From: Microplitis mediator
Lineage: Eukaryota; Arthropoda; Insecta; Hymenoptera; Braconidae
DNA: 64,000 nucleotides
Assembly (NCBI RefSeq): GCF_029852145.1
Contig: NC_079974.1
Location: forward strand, 9,747,207-9,811,206
Reading direction: 5' to 3'
Below the pieces are notes generated by a model. That model made no database searches and was not told where the DNA came from. It saw only the letters and a list, made by a program, of their open reading frames with translations. This document shows, in pieces, positions 36,803 to 49,091 of the stretch (position 1 is the first letter of the stretch; each line of letters begins with the position of its first letter). The position numbers were made by a program, and so were the translations under genes.

Positions 36803-37975
36803 TAATAGCATTAAAAATTTCAAATACTGGTTAAATCCGTTTATATCCTAAAAAGGTTATGAAATAAAAAAATTATTTCAGGATTAAAAAATATTCGGTA
36901 GCATTAGAAATTTCAAATGCTAGTTGAATCCTTTTATATCCTAAAAAGATAATGAAATAAAAACATTATTTTAGGATTAAAAAGTATTCGGTAGCATTAA
37001 AAATTTTAAATACTGGTTGTATCCTTTTATATCCTAAAAGGGTTATGAAATAAAAATATTATTTCAGGATTAAAAAATATTCGGTAGCATTAGAAATTTC
37101 AAACACTGGTTCACTCCTTCTATATCCTAAAAAGATAACGAAATAAAAAAATGATTTCAGGATTAAAAAGTATTCGGTAGCATAAGAAATTTTAAATACT
37201 GGTTCAATCTTTCTATATCCTAAAAAGGTTATGAAATAAAAACATTATTTCAGGATTAAAAAGTATTTGGTGGCATTAGAAATTTCAAATACTGGTTAAA
37301 TCCGTTTATATCCTAAAAAGGTTATGAAATAGAAAAATGATTTCAGGATTAAAAAGTATTCGGTAGCATAAGAAATTTTAAAAACTGGTTCAATCCTTCT
37401 ATATCCTAAAAAAGTTATGAAATAAAAAAATTATTTCAGGTTTAAAAAGTATTCAATAGCATTAAAAATTTCAAATACTGGTTAAATCCGATTATATCCT
37501 AAAAAGGTTATGAAATAAAAAAATTATTTCAGGATTAAAAAGTATTCGGTAGCATTAGAAATTTTAAATGCTAGTTGAATCCTTTTATATCCTAAAAAGA
37601 TAACGAAATAAAAACATTATTTCAGGATTAAAAAGTATTCGGTAGCATAAGAAATTTTAAATACTGGTGAAATCCTTCTATATCCTAAAAAGGTTATGAA
37701 ATAAAAAAATTATTTCAGGATTAAAAAGCATTCGGTAGCATTAGAAATTTCAAATGCTAGTTGAATCCTTTTATATCCCAAAAAGATATTGAAATAAAAA
37801 CTTTATTTCAGGATTAAAAAGTATTCGATAGCATTGAAAATTTTAAATACTGGTTGAATCCTTTCATATCCTAAAAAGATAACGAAATAAAAACATTATT
37901 TCAGGATTGAAAAGTATTCGATAGCATTAAAAATTTTAAATGCTAGTTAAATCCTTTCAAATCCTTCTACTCCTT
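36803..37975 (+). repeat. ~93-bp satellite, about 12 copies
   Basis: Each unit has TTATTTCAGGATTAAAAAGT, ATTCGGTAGCATTA and TCCTTTTATATCCTAAAAAG blocks. Units are 80-95% alike by eye. AGGATTAAAAAGTATT and AAATACTGGTTGAATCCT make an internal near-palindrome in each unit. Confidence 0.9.
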
Positions 37976-38114
37976 TCGATTATTTTAGTATTAAAAAGTA
38001 TTTAATATGATTAATCGTGAATTTTGAAAAAGGATTTACAGTATTTAGCAGGATTTGAAAGTATTAAATTTTTAATCCTTTTTAATCCTGTCAAATACAT
38101 TTTTTTAATCAGTG

Positions 38115-38400
38115 AAGTTATTGGTTTCGGTCCGATTTACGAAAATCGAATTTCCATCAGATGTCGACGTTTCGAGGTCCTAGGAAGCTATCCTGACTAA
38201 TTTCACGATGATGTCCGAGTGTATGTATGTGTGTACGTACGTACGTACGTATGTATGTATGTAAATATTCATAACTCTTGAACGGATGAACCGATTTTGA
38301 TCGTTGACCTGTCATTCGACGCGGCTTGTTCTTAAATGATTTAATTGTGTCAAATATCATAAAGATGATTATTTGTTCGAGTCGATGAGGTTTTCAGTAA
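38115..38400 (+). repeat. Continuation of the interrupted AACTTCCCGC repeat
   Basis: Follows on from 33739-33778, with the GGTTTCGGTCCGATTTACG block and a (GTAC/GTAT)n tract at 38222-38264. The far end is not clear. Confidence 0.65.
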
Positions 38401-39216
38401 ATATATTTTGGTGATATTAATGCTTAAATAGTAAAATCGTAATTTAGTTATAATTTTAGTTTACAGATTTATAGTCTAGTAAAAAAATGAATGAAACCAT
38501 GATATCACCAGTTTTGGTGCAATATGTAAAAATATGTTCTTTAATATGTAAATAATAAGATTATATAACAAAGTTTGATCGAATAATAGGGGAAGAGGGT
38601 AACAAATATTTAAAAAGGGATGAAAAATGCTTTTTTCTCAAATAATTAAAAAACCATAGGAAATACAAAAAAAAAGTGCCGAGTAGAAGTTGTAGAGAAA
38701 AAAAATTCTACACAAAAAGTATTCCATTCATTTTTTTGCTATCTGCTTTGGTTCAGCTGTAAAAAATAAAAAAAAGATTTATTAATTTTTAAGCCATCAT
38801 AACTCATGAGATTTATTACGGTCCTGTACCACGCGGCGCACGCATCACATCTACAAACACTATCACAATTACATGGACTGTTCTGACCGATTGCGCGTGA
38901 TCAAAATAAAAGCATGGGCTTATACATAAATATATCGTGAGCATATGTTTATAAACTAAACAAAACTTACATTTTTTGTTAATTTCTGAATAAAAATTAA
39001 AAGTTACAAGTGATTTTTAATATAGTGAAAGTAAGTATCAATTTTGTTGTTCATTTTATGCAAATATTTAATATAAATTATTTAATATATACTACGTTGT
39101 TTTAATTGTACTTGAAACGGAGATTTACTATTTTATTTCTTTATTTTGCCTTTGGATACATTCTAAAAAAGTTATGATTTTTAATTGATGAATAATTGGT
39201 AATAAATTTCAAATAA
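38401..39216. other. AT-rich spacer, no gene
   Basis: No coding frame seen. A GC-richer island at 38815-38900 stands out but holds no recognised motif. Confidence 0.4.
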
Positions 39217-39220
39217 AATT

Positions 39221-41115
39221 GCCCTGTGGAAAAGGTCTTATAAAATCTCATAAAAAAAATTGGCCATGAGAAAACGATCAGTATTTGTCCACGAAAAATC
39301 TCAAAAAATCTTATACAATTATTTTCTCATAGATGGTGCATCAAAAAAAAATTTTTCTTAAAATTCTCATATAAATCATCAGAATCTATAAGAAACAGAA
39401 GCTGTAATATTGTGATTATAAGTATTTATAAGTTTTCGAAAAATGTACAGTTTACAATTGAGTAGATTTTGGAAATGAATAAGATTGTATGAGACGATTT
39501 CTGAAGTAATCATACAAGATTTGATACTGATTAATCAATGTGATTACAGTAATTTTCCATATAGTAACGAAAAAACTTATGAGATTGATTAAGGTTTATA
39601 TGCTTAATTATTGAATTTTTTAGCATGAATTCAAAAAGTTTTTATTATGTATACTCAAGAATATTTGTATGAGTATTTATGCCGAGAATCCTTAGCAATC
39701 TATTCACGAAAAATCAATGATATTGAGTCAGATTATTTATTCATCAAAAATTACTCAAGTAAACATTAATATTAAATATTAAAGTCATGATGTATTATGG
39801 GATATACTATAGTACAACCCAAACAGGTACTTGTTGGTCTGTCAAATGACAGAGGAGTACTCGAATAAAATCGTATTAAAATTTGGAATATAACACTTCT
39901 GAAATAAATGTCTTACCAGGGACACTACATGTCGTAGGCGCGATCTCGTGGCGAGCACCGAACTACTCCCGCTGCTGCTGGCTAGCACCGGTGACTTTCC
40001 CCTTCTCCATATCGATCTTTTCTCCCAAAAAATTTTTTCTCTTGGCTTAAGCAACTTTTGTTATTTTGGTCGGAGAATACAAAAATACTTGCGTAAAAAG
40101 AATAGTACTTGTTCCGAGAAATTTTATTCTGTTTAACCAAAAAAATGCAATATTGCTACAAAAAAATAATGTATCTTGCACCAAAACAAAAATGGGGCAA
40201 GATACATTACTGGGTTTGTAAAAAATCACATAAAAACTTATATTTTCACTCATCTCCGAACAGTTAAAATATTTAAAGTACAAGAAAAAGTGATAATATT
40301 AGTATTTCTGGTGTAAATTCTTGTAAAAAAAAAATGAAGTTAAGCAATTATTTTTAAATGATCTGATAAAATTAATATTTTATGTGAATGGAAATTATTT
40401 ATAAAATCTCATAAGTACTCCATAATATTTTATAAGTAATAGCCTTCTAAATAAAACTTACAAAAACTCATAAATCACATAGCTTTTAAATTAAAATTAA
40501 ATCTTTCAAGTTTTTACAAGTTAATTCGATTATAGATTTTCTTACTAATTCTCATAAAATTTTCATGAGAAAAAGGTCTGCATTTGTCCATGTGATTCCT
40601 GATTCAGTCTCATAAAATTTCGAAAAAAAATACATAAAATACATGTTAAATATTTTCTCATAAAATATGACAAATATTTTATGATATTCAATAAGATATT
40701 ATCTCCTAGGATAACTCTTACTAAAACTTATAAATCTTTAAAATTTCGTATAAAAAAATAATCTTATTGAGATTTTGTAAGTATTATAACATCGGAATTC
40801 GCCTGATCAATTCTTATTGAAAATACATTAGAATAAACTGTAACAATCTTATAGAAGTGAAAGTACTTATTGAATCTCATAATCGTTGGCGGAATTCGAG
40901 TCTCAAAATCTCATAAATTAAAAAATCTTACTCATTCTTTTAAAAATCTAGTACGGAAATCATGATAGGAAAACATCAAAAGCTTTGACTCATAGATTCT
41001 CATAAAAATTCGTATGAGAATTTTTTTAAATCTCATAGATATTTTCGAAGCTCATAGATTCTCATAAAAAATATTCAATATCTTATCAGAATTTATGAGA
41101 GCTTTTCCACAGGGT
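39221..41115. mobile_element. Long-TIR element with GCCCTGTGGAAAAG ends
   Basis: Ends are GCCCTGTGGAAAAG and CTTTTCCACAGGGT, flanked by AATT on both sides (39217-39220, 41116-41119), a probable 4-bp duplication. The interior repeats CTCATAAAATT-like words on both strands and contains a strong hairpin with a 14-bp stem at 40167-40210. No transposase was found; non-autonomous. Confidence 0.7.
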
Positions 41116-41754
41116 AATTCAATTATATTTATTAATAAAAAAAATTGCTCCGTGATTTATTTCAAGTAACTATTTGTGAGTCGATAAATTTATATTGATA
41201 ATAATTATATTAAATATCTTCATATTGAATAGTAAATAAATTATTTTAAGTAGAAAACAAATAGTGAGTCCAATAAATATTTTAATTTCAATTTTTAACT
41301 TAATCGTACTATACTATTTACAATCAAGATAGTTAAATGCAGGTGCCAAAATATTCTTTTCATCTTAGTATATGCAAGCTTTCTGTATAAACTCATAATT
41401 AAATTTTATATACTAACATTTTCTTTCTGTTTATTATTAATAAATTTGTGATTTGTACATGTTCTTTAATTGTTAATTATGCTTCCTATTAAATAGTTTT
41501 AATAACCAAATTGTTTATAATTATTTCAGTCGAATATTGTGCAAAAATAAATACCTTCTCGATATGATTCAACTTGTTTATAATCAGTTTTTTTTCTTTG
41601 AATTGGGCTCTTTTTCAATTTTCATAAGTTCTTAAAGCTATGACCCAGAATCTTATTTTTTTTTTCTATAAATAAAATGTATTCAATAACTGTTGAAGTA
41701 ATTGAATTTTGAGAACATCGTATTTTAATAAATACAAACAAATTTTTTTTTCAG
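41116..41754. other. AT-rich sequence, probable intron
   Basis: No gene; ends in a polypyrimidine run and CAG at 41752-41754, a good splice acceptor for the exon that follows. Confidence 0.5.
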
Positions 41755-43362
41755 TTTTGTCAGTAGTAACTTTCTAGATGATGTTATTCGAGATATCCCT
41801 CCATTACTAACGTATTTTCTTGGGGATTTGTTATCCGCAGATAAGGAAAAAGAAAATTTCATAAAACGTGACAATATTGCTCATTCTATTGTCTCAATAC
41901 TTCGACCAAATAGCTTTATTTCAACATCACAGCTAGCTCTCGGCACTTATATTTACCGAAAAACTAGCTCACGATTAGTGATAGATCTTTTAACTAAATT
42001 AGGAATCTGTGCTTCTTATCATTCCATTCAATTGCATGAAGCTTCGACACTTAAAGATCCTCCTGAATTTCATGTCACTGATGAAACTTTTGTACAGTTC
42101 GTCTATGATAATACCGACCACAACACTAGTACATTAGATGGGAAAAGACCTTTTCATTGTTTGGGAGGCATCGCGTGTTTTACACCAGAGTCTGGAATAA
42201 CATTTGCAGGTGGGTCTAAAAAATTTAAGAAAATGCCTACGGCAGCTGAATTAGCATCAGAGAAAACAATACCAATAATACCGTATGGAGCATTTAATTC
42301 AACAGCATTAAATAAAATTGTTTTTAAAAATGTAAGTCAATTACAACTAGGACGCCGACCACAGCTCTCACCATCCTATGGCACTTACTTGTGGTCAAAA
42401 ACATTTGAAATTGCGAATTTGCCATCGTAGAGAGGTTTTATGGAAGTTGTTTCTTGCGATACCCAATACTTGGTTTCTACTATTTTCTGTCTGCCACTAT
42501 TAATGAGCCTCCTTCAAAATTAACTATGCTTAATACCGCTTTACACTACTCTCGTGAAGAATGTAATCGCAGGAAATTAAAAACTTGCTTTGTAACTTTC
42601 GATCAACCACTATATTGGAAAGCTCGAGCTATTGTTTCAAATTCAACAACATTGCAAAATGTAGTTGGGCGATTAGGTGGTTTTCATATGCTCATGTCCT
42701 ATTTGGGAGCTATAGGTTACATCATGGACGGAAGTGGTCTAGAAGATTTATGGGGTGTTGCAAATGCTGCTGAATCTGTGAAAAAATGATGTCTGGTCAT
42801 GCTTATTCAAGAGCAATACGTGCTCATATCATAACATTTACGGCTCTTGGTATCACTATTTGCAATAGTATAAGCTTCAACAAAGGCTTCCAACAATTCC
42901 TTACAAATTTGTTACAAAACTGGGATACTGATCCTCCTTTAAAGAGTAATTACACTTCTGACCGCACAATTGACGATATGATAAACAAATTAGTTGAAAG
43001 ATTGGATGTACTGGAAGAAAATGGACCTACTGCTAAATTATGGATTTAATATTTCAAGTCTGTCATCATCGCATTGCAATTTATAGAAGCTGAGCGCTTA
43101 GGAAATGGGGAATTGCATTTGCAAGCTGTTCGGGATATGCTACCATTGTTTCACGCATCAGGTCATTTTGCATATGCTAAAAGTGCTCAGATTTATTTAC
43201 AAGATATGGAAAATTTAGAGTCAGAGATGAATGATGAAGAATACTATAGTTTTACAACAGAAGGTTTTTTTACTATCCGTAGGACCGATAAAGCTTAGTC
43301 AGGCATTTGAAATGATATGACCATCGAACAGACTTTAAATCGTTTTTTCGGAACTGATTTAA
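41755..43362 (+). pseudogene. XPG/PIN-like uncharacterised gene, segment 1
   Basis: The exon starts after the acceptor at 41754, running F-V-S-S-N-F-L. Recognisable blocks of a large uncharacterised metazoan family follow: F-V-Y-D-N-T-D-H-N near 42105, F-H-C-L-G-G-I near 42155, F-D-Q-P-L-Y at about 42600, R-L-G-G-F-H-M-L-M at 42670 and H-A-Y-S-R-A-I-R-A-H at 42795. A TAG at 42428 stands where Trp is expected, the frame shifts near 42510, a stop follows at 42787, and another at 43047. The segment ends at TTAA (43359-43362), the insertion point of a transposon. The N-terminus lies upstream or outside the window. Confidence 0.65.
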
Positions 43363-43375
43363 GGTAGTACTACCG
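43363..43375 (+). repeat. Left TIR of the TTAA element
   Basis: GGTAGTACTACCG; the first 12 bases are themselves palindromic. Confidence 0.85.
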
Positions 43376-43571
43376 TTACCACAGGTGTCAAATTAGTGCT
43401 ATGTGTAATTTGGCTAGAGTAGTATTTTCATTTAGCAACGCCGCATAAAAACTAAAGAGACAGAAATACATTCTGTTTCACTCAACATATGAGTTTATGC
43501 GCGGAAATCTATTGCGCATACATTTGTTTATTTTTACACTAATTATCAGTTGCGTATGTTTATTATCAAAA

Positions 43572-46500
43572 ATGTCGGAGTTAAATTTAATAAACTGCAC
43601 AAAAAAAGTATTTCGTTGGAAAGGTAAAAGAGTTACCGAAAAGGTATATAAAAAAATCTGAAACAAGTCACACTGGCAAAGAAATTAAACGGAAAACATG
43701 GAAAATTCATATCACCTAACCCTACCAAAAATGTAGATGATATCAACATAAATACTGATGATGATTTGGACAATGATTATGGTCGTCGAATAATTGATTT
43801 AAAAACATTAGGCAAAAATATGTTTTGCACTCAATGTTAATTTCTATTATCGTTAACTGATATAGTTTCTGAAAAACGAATTGGTGTAGCATCGATATTG
43901 TACATAAAGTGCAGGATGTGTCATAAAACAACTGGAGAGTCAACTGATAAACAGCACACAGTATCTAATGGTAACAGTCATTATGATTCGAACACTCAGC
44001 TTGTAATATGTAGGTAACAATAAAACAGTTTCAATTAAAATAATTCTCAGTGTTGAACATTTATAATAATCAATTTTAGCAACATTAACTAATCTCTCAT
44101 TTATGTTTTTATTTTAGGTTCTATGAATAGTGGAATCGGAAACACGCATGTAAATAAGGTCTTTACTGCGATGAATATCCCACAAGTCAACTGGAAAAAT
44201 TTCAAAACACATGAAAAATAGGTCATTCAAGGAGTTGAAAGCATAGCTCAGGAGAGTTGTCTAGCTGCTGCTAAAGAAGAGCGACGATTGACTATCGAAT
44301 ATAATGAACAATTGAAAACTATGCTGTAAGTCATAGTCTCATATTTAAATTTTTACAAGTTTTTAGAAGTATAATTTACCAGATCGAAAATTAACCTTTT
44401 ATATCATGCACCTAATATTTTTTAGATTTTTTTTAAATGCAATTGTACATAATATTAATTTACATTTAAACTATGAATTAGCGAAAAATACAATTATAAA
44501 TAAATTTTTTTCAAAATGATTATTCGCCTCTTGAACGCTATAATCAATATAGCATTTTTAGCATTAATCGAAAATGTTAATAAATAATTAAATACTATGA
44601 AAAAATGCTGTTATTTTTCATTTCTTTTCTTTTAGATCTCCTAATTACCAAGAAGAATTGCTATTCCCTTCCTCAAGTAAAACTGAAATTCAAAATAAGA
44701 ATATTCCAGATGATCAGATCGTGCGCGTCGCAGTGTCTTTTGACATGGGATGGTTTACCAGAGGCACAGGAAGAACATATGATAGTTTATCGGGAACAGG
44801 AGCATTGATAGGATTTTTTTCGAAAAAAGTTATCGCATACGTAACGCTAAACCGCAAATGCGCTAAATGTGATCGTGGTCACTCATTCGATGATCATGAT
44901 TGCCGTTGAAATTTCGTGGGCAGTGCCAAGGCCATGGAGCCTCATGCGGCCGTGGTTTTGACTAAGGACAATCCTATTCTACGAGCGTGTAACATAGAAG
45001 TAGGAATATTTATCGCTGACAATGACAGCAGCTCTATTTGTGCTGTCAGAGCCGCTAATGACCATGAAGTATTAAAGCAGTCCGATAAAAATCATACATG
45101 TAAAGGTGTGGTAGGTGAAATATATAAAATAAGTAAAAATTTTAAAGAACTAACAAGTTCTACGATACAATACTTAAAAAAATGCTTCAATTACTGCGTG
45201 TCTCAGAATCAAGGGGCTGTAATGAGCATGGCAAAAGCCATTAAAAATATACCGTATCACGCTTTCAATCATCATAATGACTGTGGTAACCGGTGCAGTT
45301 ACAAATCTAACCCAGAAAATTACCAACACACAAATATTGGTGATGGTTTCAAAGACAGTAATTTATTTGAAGCTTTAAAACATATCTTTGATAATTTAGC
45401 ATTAAAGACTAGTCAGTTTGTGAGCGGGGCTTCCAGTAATCCTAATGAAAGCTTAAATGCAATGATAGTTAGTAAAGCTCCAAAAACTCGTCTCTACAGT
45501 AAATCACCTGCAGGAGATGGAAGAGTTGCATGTGCAATTAGTAAAAAAAATGTAGGGGAAATATATGTTAATGATTTAACAAAAAATTTGAAGATGTCAT
45601 CTGGGATACATCGTGATAAATTTTGTAAGGACGTTGACCTCTTCAATGAAAAAAAAAACGCTAATTCTTTGACCCGAGCTGCCAAGTCAAGAAGAGTAGC
45701 ATTGAAGAAAAATAAAACAGCTTTAAAAAATAGACATGAAGCCAAAGAAGGCACTACCTATGAGAGCAATATTGGACTACGTGATTTCATCCATGAAAGC
45801 ATTCCTATTGTAACAATTAAAGATTGCAAGGCACCGTTTATTGTGTTCTTTGATCTCGAAACTGGTAGTTTTTCTAAAACGTCAGATATTCTTCAAATTA
45901 CTGCAAAGCACGAGTATTATGAGTTTTCCGTTTATGTCAAGCCTATCCAAACCATTTCTGAAGAAGCTAGTAAAGTCCACGGTTTACGGTTAGTTCTGGG
46001 AAAACTAGAACTTCATGGTAAACTAGTCATCATCATGATTTTGTCGGAAGCATTAGTTGCGTTTTATGAATTTTTAATCTTGCTTGATCGAAGATGCATT
46101 TTAACAGCTCATAATTGCGCATTTGACTACCCTCGTCTGATGAATGCTCTGGATAATTTTTTTTTAAAACAGCATTTCCATAGTATAATTTTAGGGTACT
46201 GTGATTCACTGCCAGTGATTAAAAAAAAAACTTGTAAAACTAAAAAAGGTGATAATAAATTAGAAAATATTGCTAGAGAGTTGGAGATAAACAATGACAA
46301 AGCTCATGATGCTCTTTACGACGTTGTGATGTTGAGTGAAGTTTTAAAACAATTGAATATTACTTCAGATGATTTAATCAGCTCTTCTTTTACTTGGGAC
46401 GATGCATGCAATAAAATAAAATTTGCAGAAAATTTACCAAAAGCTTTAAAAGATCTAGAATTATTAAAAGATTGTGTATCAGTAGGTATGAGAAAAAAAA

Positions 46501-47438
46501 TGATTGTTGCAAATGTAACCTCTGAACAGCTTGAAGATACTTACAAAAAAAAAAAATCGGTCTATCAGTTGACCCTGCGGGCCAGCCCCAAAACTTCCCG
46601 CTGTTTTCGAGCTCGTTGAGCTCGAAAACATTATTGTGAATACATTGTCGAGCTTTTCGAGCTCGCAAATACTTTTGTATGCCATTGTTTTGTAAAAAAC
46701 CATTTTTTAGCATTTCCTTCTCCCACGATATCTCGCGAACGAATTAACCGATTTTGATGGTTGAGAGGGCAATCGACGCATTTTGTCAAGTTCTAAAGCT
46801 GATCAAATTTTGAAATTGATTTATTTAGCCGTTTTTGAGAAATTTCAAAAAAACCAAGGAAAAAATTTTTTTTGAATTCTTTCGTCAACGGTTTCTCTTG
46901 AACGAATGAACCGATTTTGATGGTTGAGGTGGCATTCGACGCGGCTTATAGAGTTTTAGAGCTGATTAGATTTTGGAATCAATCCATCGAGCAAATTAAA
47001 AGTTATCCAAATAAAACATTTTCGAAAAAATTTTATTTTTGAAATATCTCTGAACGCACCCTACCGATTAAGTTCAAATTTTTACGGCCTCAAGACATTA
47101 TCAAGCCGCGTCGAATGACACCTCAACGATCAAAATCGGTTCATCCGTTCAAGAGTTATGAATATTTACGTACATACATACATACGTACGTACACACATA
47201 CATACACTCGGACATCATCGTGAAATTAGTCAGGATAGCTTTCTAGAACTTCGAAATGTCGACATCTGATGGAAATTCGATTTTCGTAAATCGGATCGAA
47301 ACCAATAACTTCCCGAATTTTTGAAAATTTACAATTTTCTTAGCGGGAAGTTAAGAATATGCTGGTATCGCACAACTTTCAGGCAAAGATGAGAATGGTG
47401 TAGTGAGAATTACCAAAGCAAAAAAGATTTTGGACTGA
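43572..47438 (+). pseudogene. Mutator-like transposase fused to a DEDDh exonuclease
   Basis: Three exons are likely: 43572-44009 (donor GTAGGT), 44118-44325 (donor GTAAGT) and 44636-47438, in phase. Exon 1 has a C-X2-C/C-X2-C ribbon (second pair C-R-M-C at ~43910). Exons 2-3 carry S-M-N-S-G-I-G, V-S-F-D-M-G-W (44735), S-A-K-A-M-E-P (44922) and D-N-D-S-S-S-I (45018), features of the Mutator-like transposase domain. From 45835 a 3'-5' exonuclease follows: F-D-L-E-T, then H-N-C-A-F-D (~46110) and H-D-A-L-Y-D (~46305), all DEDDh residues present. Damage: stops in exon 1, a stop in exon 2, TGA at 44907, a frame change in the A-run at 46540, and the inserted repeat 46592-47352. About 890 residues if undamaged. 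Confidence 0.75.
46592..47352 (-). mobile_element. AACTTCCCGC repeat inserted in the exonuclease end
   Basis: Ends AACTTCCCGC and GCGGGAAGTT, flanked by AA/AA (46590-46591, 47353-47354). Deleting it with one AA links the Pro-Gln codons to Glu-Tyr-Ala-Gly and a natural stop at 47436. The interior has GAGCTCG palindromes, a repeated CGAACGAAT..ACCGATTTTGATGGTTGAG block and a TACATACGTACG tract. Confidence 0.8.
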
Positions 47439-48004
47439 ATTTTCAATTACTTTGAAAGTAACGAGAAAAAAATTAAATAATTTTCTATTCTGAAAATAAT
47501 TTATATTATGCTGTGTATTTTATAACATGTTGCTCAATTTATTTATGTAACTTTATTAAAAATAAAAATTATCATATGTTTTTTAAAAATCTGTATAACA
47601 CTGATATTCTCACATACCGCATTGGTGCATGTTTGAATTTCGCGCGCGTCCTAACCTTTTCTGCGGCGTTGCCACATTTAAGTCGACTAGTACTTTTTTC
47701 TCAATCATTTATTAATTGTTCTTATCACAGGCTCTGAGTTTATGGTTTTATTTGCACATAATATTCAATAAATTTTTCTTTTTCTATTGATACCAAAATT
47801 ATAGAAATCTCAACGTCCAGTTTTGTGAAATAAACTAAAGTCTATGATTTCCCATAAGGATCAATGTTAAACGGAAAAATTTATAAATATTAATATATTT
47901 TTTTCAGTGCTCTGTAGGCCTCCAAAAATTTAACTGCTTAATTATGATATTATAAAGTACCAATATGCCAAGTTTCATTAAATTCTGAACGTCAATTCTA
48001 AAAC

Positions 48005-48017
48005 CGGTAGTACTACC
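48005..48017 (-). repeat. Right TIR of the TTAA element
   Basis: CGGTAGTACTACC, complement of the left TIR. Confidence 0.85.
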
Positions 48018-48359
48018 TTAAAGCATGGTCGAGATGTAACGCCAAGTGTGGTAGCTAGATATTTACTCGCTATGCCGACAGCCTTTAATATAATGAATTG
48101 TTTAGAAGATTATTGTGGTTTTTCATCTTATACAAATGAACAACACATCGACTTATGCAAAAACCGTATTAATCAAGATAAAGAAGATACTGATAGATAT
48201 GTCTTTTGGTTAAATGAACATGCTCCATTTGCTAATAGATCATCACTGCTTTCATTATCGACTGGAATCGTCGGGGGACAAAATATTGATTGTCATTTAG
48301 CTGTAGAGAATGGTTTAACAGCAATGGCATCGATCGAACAAAAAATGGTGATAACATTT
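48018..48359 (+). pseudogene. XPG/PIN-like gene, segment 2
   Basis: Resumes in the same frame as the end of segment 1 (T-D-L-K-H-G-R). It runs through V-A-R-Y-L-L-A-M-P-T-A-F-N-I-M-N and C-G-F-S-S to A-S-I-E-Q, then is cut by the BEL/Pao element. About 110 codons are clean of stops, so this section was under constraint until recently. Confidence 0.7.
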
Positions 48360-49091
48360 TGTTAAATGAGCGAATGCTCTGTGGGATTCTGGTGTAGGTG
48401 TGGTGACTTCAATAATTAAAAATTACACACTTTTAGAATAAAATAAATTTAACTGTTTATTTACACTTTATACATATAATTGTAAGAATACTGTATAGCG
48501 AATGCGACTAAATACTAGATAGCGAATGCGACTCAATACACGTATAAAAGAAACACGTGGTAGTTTGTGGTTAAACGCACGGAAATTACGTTGAGTAATT
48601 TATTATTAGCGGATGACAATTTAATTATATCCAATAAATAGCAGCCTTGATCTACTGACTAAGTATTGAATATAATGCAGCACAAGAATTACTTTAAAAG
48701 CACAAGAAAACTTTTACAATAGCGAAGCGATTTTAGTACACGAGGTGAACTGTTCAAAAGCACGTTGAGAATATGAGGAAACGTTGAAAAGTGAAAGCTC
48801 ACAACGGTTTCTTTATGACGTCAGAGCGGTAGACCAATCAGAAAATTAATAGCCGACAATGACGAAATTTCAGCCAATAGCGAAAATCCACGTAGCTTGT
48901 AGAAATCTTGAGCCAATGAGAGCGTTTCATGTCGCAACTCTTTTATTCAAAGTTGGAACTAATTATTCAAATGATGGTATTTCCCCATTGGCCAAGATTT
49001 CGCGCGTAAGTTTGAATTAGCGAAAGTGCTGCCGACCTATTGGTGAGGCTCGGCGTTCTCAGGTGGTAGCGAATTGGGTCTTGACTGAACA
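48360..49091 (-). repeat. BEL/Pao 3' LTR
   Basis: 732 bp. The polyprotein frame ends 55 bases inside it (stop at 49037). Confidence 0.95.

Larger units (their letters stand above)
33779..38114. mobile_element. 4.3-kb element with C[AC]CTGATTAAA termini and internal satellite
   Basis: The two ends are near-complements (CCCTGATTAAACAAAAGTATTTGAC and its inverse with CACTGATTAAAAAAATGT). It is flanked by AA/AA inside an AACTTCCCGC repeat, so removal restores that repeat. The interior holds short GGATT/AATCC-rich repeats (33800-34200), a nested AT-rich element with a MITE and a tRNA-like block, another AACTTCCCGC copy, a LINE scrap and the 93-bp satellite. No transposase was found. Confidence 0.7.
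43363..48017 (+). mobile_element. TTAA-flanked DNA transposon (Kolobok-like)
   Basis: Terminal inverted repeats GGTAGTACTACCG are flanked by TTAA at 43359-43362 and 48018-48021. Subterminal GCGGCGTTGC blocks (near 43440 and 47665) are also inverted. Removing the element with one TTAA rejoins the host frame exactly. The TTAA duplication plus a Mutator-like transposase fits the Kolobok superfamily as I know it; piggyBac-type elements also use TTAA but their transposase is different. A nested AACTTCCCGC repeat sits at 46592-47352. Confidence 0.8.

Noticed and set aside
36805..37975. CRISPR-like array
   Set aside because: The repeats are contiguous ~93-bp satellite units with no unique spacers, in a eukaryotic transposon setting.
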